Assembly (NCBI RefSeq): GCF_030813055.1
Contig: NZ_JAUSTW010000002.1
Location: 186,001-250,000, forward strand
Reading direction: 5' to 3'
Length of the DNA: 64,000 nucleotides
From: Neobacillus ginsengisoli
GTDB lineage: Bacteria; Bacillota; Bacilli; Bacillales_B; DSM-18226
The position numbers and the translations under genes are program-made. Numbering within the stretch: position 1 is the first letter of the stretch; each line of letters begins with the position of its first letter. Positions 19,685-27,320 of the stretch are shown one piece after another. The notes below the pieces were generated by a model. It made no database searches, was not told the origin of the DNA, and worked only from the letters and a program-made list of their open reading frames with translations.

Positions 19685-20080
19685 CTATTTTCCCTGTCCT
19701 TGTTCTTCCTCTTCATGAGGAAGAAGCTGCCGTATATGTTTAATCCTCGTCTCCATTGAAACGTGTTGACTGTTTCCGACATGTAAAATTGATGCCGAAG
19801 ACATCCCGATAATCCCAATATTATTAACTTTAATAATTGGATTCAAATTTCGGGGAGTATATGCTAAAGATTCAGTGATTGGCTGAAAAGGAATAGGTTC
19901 AGTAAATACTGGATAGACTGAAAAATTACCCTCGTTTCCATATTCGATTTCAACCTCCCTTTGAACAGCAATGGCCCGAGATAATCCATTTATGATACAA
20001 GAATCCCCAAGTTGTACTGTGGATGCAAAAGATACGATTTTTACGCGTATATCGTCCACGCAAGAAGTACGCTGAAACAT
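19685..20080 (-). CDS. gerPE: Spore germination protein GerPE
   Basis: 131 residues; fifth gene of the gerP spore-coat permeability operon. It starts MFQRTSCVDDIRVKIVSFASTVQLGDS and has a second hydrophobic repeat NNIGIIGMSSASILHVGNS, the same SS/SVLxVGD-like pattern that recurs in GerPB and GerPD. It ends in a polar, Glu/Gln-rich tail. A GGAAGGGA site precedes the ATG. Assignment comes from sequence pattern plus operon position. Confidence 0.88.
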   Translation of the reverse strand: MFQRTSCVDDIRVKIVSFASTVQLGDSCIINGLSRAIAVQREVEIEYGNEGNFSVYPVFTEPIPFQPITESLAYTPRNLNPIIKVNNIGIIGMSSASILHVGNSQHVSMETRIKHIRQLLPHEEEEQGQGK

Positions 20081-20082
20081 GA

Positions 20083-20265
20083 TTAGGTCCCTTCCGATAC
20101 TAAGGGAACAAATGGGCCAATGATTAACGATTCCGCTGGTGTATCAAAAGTGGACGCTAGCTGAATGGAGTGAGTATCACCCACCATAACTAACGAGGAG
20201 CTGGCTACCCCGATGATTTTAATATTGTCCACTATGAGTTCTCTGTTATAGACTTCAAAATTCAC
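20083..20265 (-). CDS. gerPD: Spore germination protein GerPD
   Basis: 60 residues beginning MNFEVYNRELIVDNIKIIGVASSSLVMVGDTHSIQLAS, typical of GerPD. The GTG start overlaps the stop of gerPC by four bases (GTGA), so the two are translationally coupled. No enzymatic motif is present; the gerP products act during coat assembly in the mother cell. Confidence 0.88.
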   Translation of the reverse strand: MNFEVYNRELIVDNIKIIGVASSSLVMVGDTHSIQLASTFDTPAESLIIGPFVPLVSEGT

Positions 20266-20879
20266 TCTTGTTTCATTCCCTTCACATTATCAGGCAAATT
20301 ATTTAAAAATACAAATACTCCATTTTGTATTTCTTGCGTTAATTGTTCAATGATCGTTTCGTCATCGGTAACCGTATTTTTCCCTGAACGGTCTTGAATG
20401 GGGGTAGATTTTAAATGATATTCAATCCTGCTAGGAAGCTGTTTTATAATATCTTGTTTAATAAAAGATAAATAAGATTCATTTGGTTGAATATTTAGTT
20501 TAGTTTGGGTATCTTCAATTATTTGTGGTAATTCAGTTTCTAAATACCTGTACATCGTTTCTTCAATTTTCATTGATCGCTGCATTTGTGACTTCGGAGA
20601 TAATGGGGTGTTTAATGATTGATTCTGTACCGCGAAGTCTTCAATTCCAGATAGGTCGGAAGGATTTAAACCAATGTTTAATGTCCCTTCAAGCGTTTCC
20701 ACCTTCAATTGATCAAATTTATATTCAATCGTATCGACATGTATGGCTGGCTTTTCTTTCATTTGTTTTAGTTCGTCCCTTATTTTTTGTATGGTCGTTT
20801 CCAATGTAACGATTCTCTGCTCCTGTGCTTGAATATGCAATTGCAACCATTGAAGATATTGAGAATAATCCTGATACAT
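20262..20879 (-). CDS. gerPC: Spore germination protein GerPC
   Basis: 205 residues, the longest product of the gerP operon. The N-terminus (YSQYLQWLQLHIQAQEQRIVTLETTIQKIRDEL) predicts a coiled coil at about residues 5-45, followed by a domain with the segment VDTIEYKFDQLKVETLEGTLNIGLNP. Both features fit GerPC. It overlaps gerPD by four bases. Minus-strand start ATG 20879 follows a GAGGTG site. Confidence 0.88.
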   Translation of the reverse strand: MYQDYSQYLQWLQLHIQAQEQRIVTLETTIQKIRDELKQMKEKPAIHVDTIEYKFDQLKVETLEGTLNIGLNPSDLSGIEDFAVQNQSLNTPLSPKSQMQRSMKIEETMYRYLETELPQIIEDTQTKLNIQPNESYLSFIKQDIIKQLPSRIEYHLKSTPIQDRSGKNTVTDDETIIEQLTQEIQNGVFVFLNNLPDNVKGMKQE

Positions 20880-20922
20880 TCAATCACCTCACCGTTTGGA
20901 ATCTCTTTACAGTCCATATCTT

Positions 20923-21180
20923 TTAACTTTTTGTAGCCCCTAATTTTCCTCCACTGCGGACTGCAGCTTGTAATGGAACTGATGGTGCCAATAATGCAGA
21001 GGGCTGACCTACAACTGCTTTTTTTGCTGAGGGAGCAGGTTGTGTAAATCCGCCTGTATTATATAAATATGCAGCAGGTTTGATTATCCCGGCACTGCCA
21101 ATTTGCAAAACAGAGGAATTGGTAATCCCGCCAATTTTAATAAAGTTAATTTGAATGGACTGCTGTATATAAAAATTCAT
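20923..21180 (-). CDS. gerPB: Spore germination protein GerPB
   Basis: 85 residues. The N-terminus MNFYIQQSIQINFIKIGGITNSSVLQIGSAG is the GerPB signature, and the rest is low in charge and rich in Ala, Pro and Ser, as in the family. It lies second in the operon after gerPA. Function is known only as part of the gerP group. Confidence 0.88.
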   Translation of the reverse strand: MNFYIQQSIQINFIKIGGITNSSVLQIGSAGIIKPAAYLYNTGGFTQPAPSAKKAVVGQPSALLAPSVPLQAAVRSGGKLGATKS

Positions 21181-21199
21181 TTACTAAACCACCCATTCA

Positions 21200-21421
21200 T
21201 CAAGCATTAAGAATATTTGCAGAATCAATAATATCCGGATCCGATGTGTTGGTTGAACTTACATCATTTCGGACATTTAAACTTTCACCCGTGTTAAAGG
21301 AACCAGCCCCGGAAAAAGTCTTCGCAGTTGAGAATGGCATGATTTTGTATACGTCACCAATATGGAAAATAGAACTGCTCCCAAGAGTTATGACTTGTGC
21401 AACTCCAACAATTGCCGGCAT
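21200..21421 (-). CDS. gerPA: Spore germination protein GerPA
   Basis: 73 residues starting MPAIVGVAQVITLGSSSIFHIGDVYKI, with the TFSGAGSFNTGE block it shares with GerPF. The start is the ATG preceded by AAGGGTGG; the longer upstream frame is not supported because it would run through the putative sigma-K promoter. First gene of gerPABCDEF, which is complete and in canonical order here. Confidence 0.92.
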   Translation of the reverse strand: MPAIVGVAQVITLGSSSIFHIGDVYKIMPFSTAKTFSGAGSFNTGESLNVRNDVSSTNTSDPDIIDSANILNA

Positions 21422-21453
21422 AATCAACCACCCTTTTTTCATTTTATCTCTTA

Positions 21454-21482
21454 CATAGTATGTATAGGCGAACCTAATGTGA
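21454..21482 (-). promoter_or_regulatory. Probable sigma-K promoter of the gerP operon
   Basis: On the minus strand TCACA (-35), a 15-base spacer and CATACTATG (-10) match the sigma-K consensus HMACM and CATANNNTA except for the last base. It lies 33 bases upstream of gerPA. gerP is a mother-cell coat operon in B. subtilis, so late sporulation control is expected. Confidence 0.65.
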
Positions 21483-21680
21483 TTAAAATGCCCAAATAAA
21501 ATATAAGAAGGAAGGTTTGCATTTGTTTTAAGGAGCAATAGAGTTTATTTGAAGAAAAATAAGAATAGTGGTTAAAAATACCTATTAAATTACACTTAAA
21601 TGATAAAATAGCAGGATATTCGATACAACTGAATCGTTTTATGATAGGAATAAGAGATTAGTAAGTTTAACAGGTACTAA

Positions 21681-21774
21681 AATCTCGATAAAGGCAAAAC
21701 TGATGAAAATCAGCGACGCAAAGCTACAGGGGCTAAGGTGTGGTTACACTATGCCAGCCAGTTACCGAAAGATT
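21681..21774 (+). ncRNA. Class I cyclic di-GMP riboswitch (GEMM-I)
   Basis: The aptamer core matches GEMM-I. P2 is CTGAT-GAAA-ATCAG with a GNRA tetraloop (21700-21713). It is followed by GACGCAAAGCTACAGGGGCTAA, then P3 with ATGCCAGCCAGTTACCG. P1 can form from AATCT.CG (21681-21687) and CG.AGATT (21766-21774). A terminator follows at 21812. The sequence TTACCGAAAG at the aptamer's 3' edge (21762-21771) is a perfect complement of CTTTCGGTAA in the terminator (21819-21828), so a ligand-free antiterminator is available and the switch reads as OFF with c-di-GMP. Confidence 0.92.
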
Positions 21775-21811
21775 AGGGTGTGTCATCATTGAGGTATAAT
21801 GTCTTTGTCAA

Positions 21812-21846
21812 AACCCCCCTTTCGGTAAAGGAGGGGTTATTTTTAT
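21812..21846 (+). terminator. Riboswitch expression-platform terminator
   Basis: AACCCCCCCTTT-like 5' arm pairs with AAAGGAGGGGTT around cggt, followed by ATTTTTATT. Its loop and 5' arm are complementary to the 3' edge of the c-di-GMP aptamer. Confidence 0.85.
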
Positions 21847-21923
21847 TATGAACCAGGCTAATAAAAAATTTCCCCCTTTTTCAAAGTAGTGAAGTAAGAA
21901 TAAACAGAAAGGGGGATTTGGGG

Positions 21924-23042
21924 ATGAAATTAATATGCCAATCCCAAGAAAAAAGTATACTAATTAATAGGGATTGGAACAATGTCCTGTCAGAATTTGG
22001 CCCGATTTGCCCGCTTTTTTTTGACAAGGATGTTTCGGAAATAATGGTTAATGGTCCAACCCAAGTTTATTGTGAAAGAAAAGGAAAAATAATGTTATCA
22101 CCCATACATTTTCGGGACAATGACCACGTTATGAGTGTAATCGGAAAAATTGTCTCACGACTCGGAAAAACGATTAACGATCAATATCCTATTTTAGTTA
22201 CGCGACTTCCTGATGGGTCCCGTTTTAATGCACTTTTCCCACCATTAGCATTAAACAGTCCTACAATTACTATAAGAAAATTTTCAAAAGAGCCTTTTCA
22301 TATAGAAAATTTAATCAGCTTAGGAACAGTCACCGAGGAAGCGGCTATTTTTCTTAATGCCTGTGTAAAGGCAAGGCTAAATATTATCGTTAGCGGCGGG
22401 TCAGGTGCGGGTAAAACAACCCTTCTCAATGTATTATCGAATTTTATACCTGAAGATGAAAAAATTGTAACGATTGAGGATACAGCTGAAATTCAATTGA
22501 GGCAGGAACATGTCGTCTCATTACTGTCTTGTCCGCAAAACATTGATGGAAAAGGAACTATTCCCATTAGGAATCTTATAAAGAACTCTTTAAGAATGAA
22601 ACCTGATCGGATAATTATTGGTGAAGTACGGGGAGAAGAAGCATTAGATATGCTAAAGGCAATGAAGGCAGGACCTGATGGCTCCCTTGTAACTGGTAAC
22701 TCAAACAGTCCTAATGATATGATTACCCGCCTTGAAACAATGGTGCTTTTAGCTGGAGGGGATTTTCCGGTAAAAGCTATTCGGGAACAAATTTTAGGAA
22801 CGATTGATGTCATTATTCATCTGTCCCGATTGAAAGACGGATCACGAAAAATAGTCAGTATTACAGAAGTACAAAGAATAGATGGCGAAGTTATCGTCCT
22901 TAAAGATATCTTTACCTTTAAACAAGAAGGACTTAGCACAGAAGGGAAAATCATTGGACGTCTTACGCCAACCGGAGTTCGTCCGATATTTATTGAGCGG
23001 TTGAAGGTCACTGAAATTCATTTTCCATCATCCGAAATTTAA
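21924..23042 (+). CDS. CpaF/TadA-type secretion ATPase, orphan, with degenerate histidine box
   Basis: 372-residue hexameric-ATPase-type protein of the type II/IV secretion and Tad pilus family. Visible parts: N-terminal domain (EFGPICPLFFDKDVSEIMVNG to about residue 130), Walker A GGSGAGKTT (158-166), Asp box TIEDTAEIQL, Walker B RIIIGEVRGEE, and LETMVLLAGGDFP. The histidine box usually reads GHDGSLTTxHANSP; here it is GPDGSLVTGNSNSP (250-263), with both His replaced. ATG 21924 follows AAAGGGGG. No TadB/C, prepilin or prepilin peptidase gene is nearby. Control by the upstream c-di-GMP riboswitch is clear. Partner and function are unknown. Confidence 0.88.
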   Translation: MKLICQSQEKSILINRDWNNVLSEFGPICPLFFDKDVSEIMVNGPTQVYCERKGKIMLSPIHFRDNDHVMSVIGKIVSRLGKTINDQYPILVTRLPDGSRFNALFPPLALNSPTITIRKFSKEPFHIENLISLGTVTEEAAIFLNACVKARLNIIVSGGSGAGKTTLLNVLSNFIPEDEKIVTIEDTAEIQLRQEHVVSLLSCPQNIDGKGTIPIRNLIKNSLRMKPDRIIIGEVRGEEALDMLKAMKAGPDGSLVTGNSNSPNDMITRLETMVLLAGGDFPVKAIREQILGTIDVIIHLSRLKDGSRKIVSITEVQRIDGEVIVLKDIFTFKQEGLSTEGKIIGRLTPTGVRPIFIERLKVTEIHFPSSEI

Positions 23043-23083
23043 TATGGAATGACAGGGTGAATATACAATAAATCCTTATTCCG

Positions 23084-23126
23084 TGTGATATAAATCACAA
23101 AACACCTTCCCTTTTAACTTTATAAT
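23084..23126 (+). promoter_or_regulatory. FNR-type promoter of the truncated haemoglobin gene
   Basis: TGTGATATAAATCACA (23084-23099) is a perfect TGTGA-N6-TCACA box. TATAAT lies at 23121-23126, its first base 29.5 bp from the box centre, which puts the box near -41.5 as in class-II FNR activation. Confidence 0.85.
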
Positions 23127-23164
23127 TAATAACAATAAAGGAATATTAAAAGAAGGTGAAGAAA

Positions 23165-23557
23165 ATGGAGTACAAATTCAGGTCTCTTTATACAGAAATA
23201 GGTGGACAGGAAACAATCGATAAGCTTGTAAATGCTTTTTATCCGCGAGTATATGCAGATAAGGAATTGCGTCCGTTGTTTGAGGGTGACATGGAAGAGA
23301 TTAAAAGAAAGCAGCGCATGTTTTTACCGCAATTTTTAGGAGGGCCTGCTCTATATAGCCGGGAATTTGGACCGCCTGCAATGAGAGAGAGACATCTTCC
23401 CTTTGAAGTAACACCGAAAAGAGCACAGTGCTGGCTTCGTTGCATGAAAGAAGCGTTTCATGAAATTGGTTTGAATGAAAACCCTGCAGGTCAGGCTTTT
23501 TATGATCGTTTGACACAGGTAGCAGGGATTATGGTAAATAGTCCGGATCGTGAATAA
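23165..23557 (+). CDS. Group II truncated haemoglobin (YjbI-like)
   Basis: 130-residue globin of the 2-on-2 fold, likely binding O2 or NO. Supporting residues: SLYTEIGGQETIDKLVNAFYPRVYADKELRPLF (helices A/B with the B10 Tyr), PQFLGGPALYSREFGPPAMRERHLPF with the proximal His region, and the Trp in AQCWLRCMKEAF at G8, a mark of group II. ATG 23165 is chosen because AGAAGGTG precedes it; GTG 23156 is inside that site. The FNR box implies induction under low oxygen, unlike the usual yjbI context next to other genes. Confidence 0.9.
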   Translation: MEYKFRSLYTEIGGQETIDKLVNAFYPRVYADKELRPLFEGDMEEIKRKQRMFLPQFLGGPALYSREFGPPAMRERHLPFEVTPKRAQCWLRCMKEAFHEIGLNENPAGQAFYDRLTQVAGIMVNSPDRE

Positions 23558-23571
23558 CTAATTTTTTAATG

Positions 23572-23612
23572 AATCCTCTTGCATCAAGGTGCAAGGGGAT
23601 TTGCATTTTAAT
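23572..23612 (+). terminator. Terminator after the truncated haemoglobin gene
   Basis: AATCCTCTTGCA and TGCAAGGGGATT pair (one G-T) around tcaagg, then TTGCATTTTAATTTT. Confidence 0.7.
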
Positions 23613-23730
23613 TTTGAAAAAGTTATTACTTATCCGAGTTTATACCAATTTTGGACACGTTATTATTTCATTTTTATAAGAAGCCTATGATATGATAGTT
23701 TTGGCATTTGAATTACAAGGAGGCAACTAA

Positions 23731-24090
23731 ATGATTCACGCACATGTAACGGCATGGTTTCTGGCATTAATTTTATTTGTAATCGCGCTTTTCTTACATA
23801 AAAGCGGTAAAGCAAAAGGGTTTAAAATAATCCAGATGATTTTAAGAGTATTATACCTAATCATTATTGCGACAGGTATTGGGTTACTTATGCAAGTTTA
23901 CCACATTGACTGGAAGTATATTTTAAAGGCCGTCGGCGGGCTTTGGGTAATCGGATTATTCGAAATGATTCTTTCGCGTGTTGCCAAAAATAGAAGAACC
24001 TCTGTTTTTTGGGTGCAATTTGTCGTCGCATTTTTACTTGTTTTGTATCTAGGATTTGCTGTATTGCCAATGTCAATTCTTCATCCATAG
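23731..24090 (+). CDS. yisL: UPF0344 membrane protein YisL
   Basis: 119-residue integral-membrane protein of unknown function with four predicted hydrophobic segments (about residues 8-24, 38-55, 65-82 and 91-112). The start MIHAHVTAWFLALILFVIA is the YisL family signature. A strong AAGGAGG site precedes the ATG. yisN and asnO follow in the same order as in B. subtilis, but here about 540 bases of repeat DNA lie between yisL and yisN. Confidence 0.9.
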   Translation: MIHAHVTAWFLALILFVIALFLHKSGKAKGFKIIQMILRVLYLIIIATGIGLLMQVYHIDWKYILKAVGGLWVIGLFEMILSRVAKNRRTSVFWVQFVVAFLLVLYLGFAVLPMSILHP

Positions 24091-24104
24091 AATTTTCTTC
24101 ATAA

Positions 24105-24172
24105 AAAAAGCTGACGGTCTCGTCAGCCCAGATTGTCGAGAAAGAGTATATTTCTCGGCAATTTTTTAATAA
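24105..24172. terminator. Two hairpins ending yisL
   Basis: GCTGACG-gtct-CGTCAGC (24110-24127) is preceded by seven A, so it can work on the minus strand. ATTGTCGAGAAA and TTTCTCGGCAAT (24132-24162) pair and run into TTTTTT, a good plus-strand terminator for yisL. Confidence 0.75.
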
Positions 24173-24193
24173 TGGATTGGCCCTGCTAACTGA

Positions 24194-24509
24194 CCTGTTG
24201 ATTTCCGCTCCGGGCACTCGCTTTCCGCGGGGAGGTCCGGGAGCCTCCTCGACTCTTTGGAGCCTGCGTGGTCTCCCGTGACCTCTCTATCCCGCAGGAG
24301 TCGAGTGCCCTCCGCTCCAATCAACAGGGTGGCAAATCAACCTAGAGAATTGCAACACACTTTTTCTAACCTGGCTAAGTGTGTCGCAATCTTTTTTATA
24401 TTTTGGCAGGCTGCTGTAAGGAGAGCCTGTTCACTTGCATTCTTTAATCCCCGTAACCGTCCCCGGCACGCCCGCGGAAAGCGAAGCGCCTAGAGCGCAA
24501 ATCAACAGA
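24194..24509. repeat. GC-rich dispersed Bacillaceae-type repeat, one full copy and one partial inverted copy
   Basis: 24194-24328 begins CCTGTTGATTTCCGCTCC and ends with TCCGCTCCAATCAACAGG, with GGGCACTCG and CGAGTGCCC just inside, so the ends can fold into a long hairpin. At about 24469-24509 the minus strand reads CTGTTGATTTGCGCTCT then CGCTTTCCGCGGG, a diverged second end in opposite orientation. It is GC-rich against AT-rich surroundings. It has no coding frame worth calling. I know similar palindromic units as common intergenic repeats in Bacillaceae, but the copy number here cannot be seen. Confidence 0.65.
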
Positions 24510-24576
24510 CATGTTGCATTAACAATATTATAACAAATTAACGCGGTGAATTGTTAAAGTGACATAAAAAAAATAA

Positions 24577-24631
24577 AGGCTGTCGAAGGTTTTTCGACAG
24601 CCTGAGCTGACGGTTTCGTCAGCCTTTTTTT
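24577..24631. terminator. Tandem hairpins before yisN (minus-strand gene end)
   Basis: AGGCTGTCGA/TCGACAGCCT is followed by GCTGACG-gttt-CGTCAGC and a run of seven T. The second stem is the same as the one at 24110-24127, so identical stems flank the repeat. Confidence 0.7.
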
Positions 24632-25193
24632 ATGAAATCATTTTTTCAATTACCAGCCTCTTTCCCGTGTTTAAAGTGAATTCAAAACGGTCATTTACCT
24701 TCTCGTAATAGCAAAAATGATGTTGGACATTACAAATTACTTCCTGATTGTCAAATACCATAAAATTTACCCCATCTTTTCGATGTTCATCTGATAAAAA
24801 AGATAAATGGTTATAACAATAGATGCAATCATAAATGGAAAAATTTAATGAATTCAACGTTGTGACAAATTGGAAAAATGCATCATCATTTACTCCATCT
24901 AATAATCTTTCAAGAGAATAAATTAAATGCTTTTTGACCCTGACCAAATCATGGTCGCGAAGCATGGTGGACTCTTTTCCGATGCGGATTTCACCGGTTT
25001 CCAAAAATACTCCTTTTTTCCAACGATTCATCCGGAATATCTCGATTTCTTGCTGAAAGAAATCATCTAACATAGTCGCTTCTTCCGTTTCCTCGTCAAA
25101 AAATATCCATTGATCATTAATTTGTTCAACAGTACCTTCGTTATAGGCCCTTTGTTGATTGTCGTAAAGTTTTCTTCGTTGCTGTCGATTCAT
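24630..25193 (-). CDS. yisN: DUF2777 family protein YisN
   Basis: 187-residue soluble protein of unknown function. The start MNRQQRRKLYDNQQRAYNEG and the segments VEQINDQWIFFDEETEEATMLDDFF and YCYNHLSFL are characteristic as I recall them for YisN. The second of two adjacent ATGs is chosen because GGAGG sits seven bases upstream. It is transcribed divergently from asnO, as in B. subtilis. No catalytic motif is apparent. Confidence 0.75.
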   Translation of the reverse strand: MNRQQRRKLYDNQQRAYNEGTVEQINDQWIFFDEETEEATMLDDFFQQEIEIFRMNRWKKGVFLETGEIRIGKESTMLRDHDLVRVKKHLIYSLERLLDGVNDDAFFQFVTTLNSLNFSIYDCIYCYNHLSFLSDEHRKDGVNFMVFDNQEVICNVQHHFCYYEKVNDRFEFTLNTGKRLVIEKMIS

Positions 25194-25361
25194 CATAAAA
25201 CCTCCGTGCCAGATGCTTTCATTCTTCTTTGTAGACATCTTCCTGTAAATTTATAACTTGTTTCTCTTTATTTAGGACAATTAACCATTTAAATTGGGCT
25301 GAATACTATAAAAGCATGAAATTAAAAAAGAGATATATTGTTAAAAGAGAGGAGCTTGTAT

Positions 25362-27209
25362 GTGTGCGGAATTTCGGGATGGATAGATTTTAGTAAGGAT
25401 GTAGAAAATGCAAGGGATACTCTCGCTAAAATGGCTAATACCCTGGCCAAAAGAGGTCCTGACGAAACGAACATCTGGACAGATAAACATGTTGGTTTTG
25501 GCCATAAAAGACTGATCGTTGTCGACCCTGAGGGGGGCAGGCAGCCCATGTCCAAACATAAGGAAGGCAATGTATATGCCATTTGTTATAATGGTGAATT
25601 ATATAATACAGAAGATATCCGTAAAATCCTCCTTACTAAAGGATATTCCTTTAATGGCCATTCTGATACAGAAGTCCTGTTAACTGCCTATATAGAATGG
25701 GCGGAAGAATGTGTAAATCATTTGAATGGTATTTATGCATTTGCAATTTGGGATAGCGGTCGGGAGCAAATGTTCATTGGGCGTGATCGTTTAGGTGTTA
25801 AACCGTTATTTTTTACTGAACATCATAAAGGAATTATTTTCGCATCGGAAATTAAGGCAATTTTAGCCAATCCTGAAATGAAAACCGAGATTGATTCTGA
25901 GGGTCTTGCTGAAATATTTGGCTTAGGGCCATCAAGATCACCGGGTACAGGTATTTTTAAAGGTATAAAAGAACTAAGACCGGCCCATTGCCTTATCTTT
26001 TCGAAAAATGGTCTAAAAACTTGGCGTTATTGGAATGTAAAGAGCGATGAGCATAAGGACACTGTTGATGAAACGGCTGAAAAGGTACGTTTTTTAGTGA
26101 CAGATGCTGTTACGAGACAGCTGGTTTCAGATGTTCCGCTTTGTACGTTCTTATCCGGCGGTCTTGATTCAAGCATTATAACGGCTATTGCGGCAAAAGG
26201 ATTTTTGGATCAGGGAAAAGGGCAGCTTCATACTTATTCTATTGATTATGAGGGAAATGATCAGTATTTTAAGGCCAATGAATTTCAGCCAAATGCTGAT
26301 GGTATCTATATTGATATGGTCACTAAAAAGTTTGATACGAAGCACCATAACAAGATCATAAGTCAGCAGCAATTAGCACATGATTTAATTGAGGCCGTCC
26401 AAGTTCGAGATTGCCCGGGAATGGCTGATATCGACTCATCATTACTGTGGTTTTGTAAGGAAATTAAAAAGGATTTTGTTGTCAGCCTTTCAGGAGAATG
26501 CGCGGACGAGATTTTCGGCGGATATCCATGGTTTCATCGTAAAGACGACTTGGAGCGGCTGGGATTCCCATGGATGCGTTCGGTTACTGAGCGGCAATTT
26601 TTATTGAAGCCTCACTGGCGCAATAAATTAAAGTTGAATGAGTATGTAGTTGAAAGGTATAGACAGGCGATTGCTGAAACTCCGAAGTTAGATGGAGAGA
26701 GTTTAGAAGAGTCTAAACGGAGAGAACTATTCTATATCAATATGATTTCCTTTATGACCACATTGCTCGATCGAAAGGATCGTATGAGCATGGGTGCCAG
26801 CCTTGAGGTCAGGGTACCATTTGCAGATCACAGACTTGTAGAATATGTATGGAATATCCCATGGGATGTAAAAATGTATCGCGGGAGAGAAAAAGGCCTC
26901 CTCCGAAAAGCTTTTGAGGGGATCCTGCCCGAGGATGTGCTGTACCGTAAGAAAAGTCCCTATCCAAAAACACATAATCCGGAATATACAATGGCAGTGC
27001 AAAAGCTATTGAAAGAAATTTTAACCGATAAGTCCTCTGCATTATATGAATTTTTTGATCAGGATTATTTACAGAATATCGTCGAATCCGGAGGGAATGC
27101 ATTTAAAGAGCCTTGGTTTGGTCAGCTTATGACAGGACCTCAGCTATTAGCATACTTTGTGCAATTACACGTATGGTTTAAAGATTATAATATTAATATA
27201 GTAAATTAA
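25362..27209 (+). CDS. asnO: Asparagine synthetase (glutamine-hydrolysing)
   Basis: Converts aspartate, glutamine and ATP to asparagine. 615 residues (B. subtilis AsnO has 614). The start must be GTG 25362, because the product then begins MCGISGW and Cys2 is the amidotransferase nucleophile; an AGAGGAG site lies seven bases upstream. The glutaminase domain (to about residue 210) has RGPD, GHKRL and YNGELYN; the synthetase domain has the PP-loop SGGLDSSII. In B. subtilis asnO is a sporulation-expressed paralogue, which the context here supports but does not prove. Confidence 0.93.
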   Translation: MCGISGWIDFSKDVENARDTLAKMANTLAKRGPDETNIWTDKHVGFGHKRLIVVDPEGGRQPMSKHKEGNVYAICYNGELYNTEDIRKILLTKGYSFNGHSDTEVLLTAYIEWAEECVNHLNGIYAFAIWDSGREQMFIGRDRLGVKPLFFTEHHKGIIFASEIKAILANPEMKTEIDSEGLAEIFGLGPSRSPGTGIFKGIKELRPAHCLIFSKNGLKTWRYWNVKSDEHKDTVDETAEKVRFLVTDAVTRQLVSDVPLCTFLSGGLDSSIITAIAAKGFLDQGKGQLHTYSIDYEGNDQYFKANEFQPNADGIYIDMVTKKFDTKHHNKIISQQQLAHDLIEAVQVRDCPGMADIDSSLLWFCKEIKKDFVVSLSGECADEIFGGYPWFHRKDDLERLGFPWMRSVTERQFLLKPHWRNKLKLNEYVVERYRQAIAETPKLDGESLEESKRRELFYINMISFMTTLLDRKDRMSMGASLEVRVPFADHRLVEYVWNIPWDVKMYRGREKGLLRKAFEGILPEDVLYRKKSPYPKTHNPEYTMAVQKLLKEILTDKSSALYEFFDQDYLQNIVESGGNAFKEPWFGQLMTGPQLLAYFVQLHVWFKDYNINIVN

Positions 27210-27274
27210 CAGAAAAAATACAGTTATTTCAATATTAAATTTGGATTACACAGATAATTAGATTAAAATGAGGT

Positions 27275-27304
27275 AGGGAAGGGGATTTATCCTCTTCCCT
27301 TTTA
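27275..27304 (+). terminator. Probable terminator of asnO
   Basis: AGGGAAGGGG and CCTCTTCCCT pair (one G-T) around atttat and are followed by TTTTAA. It lies within the leader of the next gene, so read-through into that gene is possible. Confidence 0.55.
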
Positions 27305-27320
27305 ATGAGGAGGAAATGCA

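Noticed and set aside
20525..20809. 94-residue plus-strand frame opposite gerPC
   Set aside because: Antisense to a conserved gene in a complete operon; hydrophobic composition comes from the opposite-strand codons.
21681..23042. Start of a full tad/pilus operon
   Set aside because: No TadB/TadC, pilin or peptidase frame follows; the next gene is a haemoglobin with its own promoter.
24257..24493. 78-residue plus-strand frame rich in Arg and Pro
   Set aside because: It lies in the GC-rich palindromic repeat, has no ribosome binding site and its composition follows the repeat.
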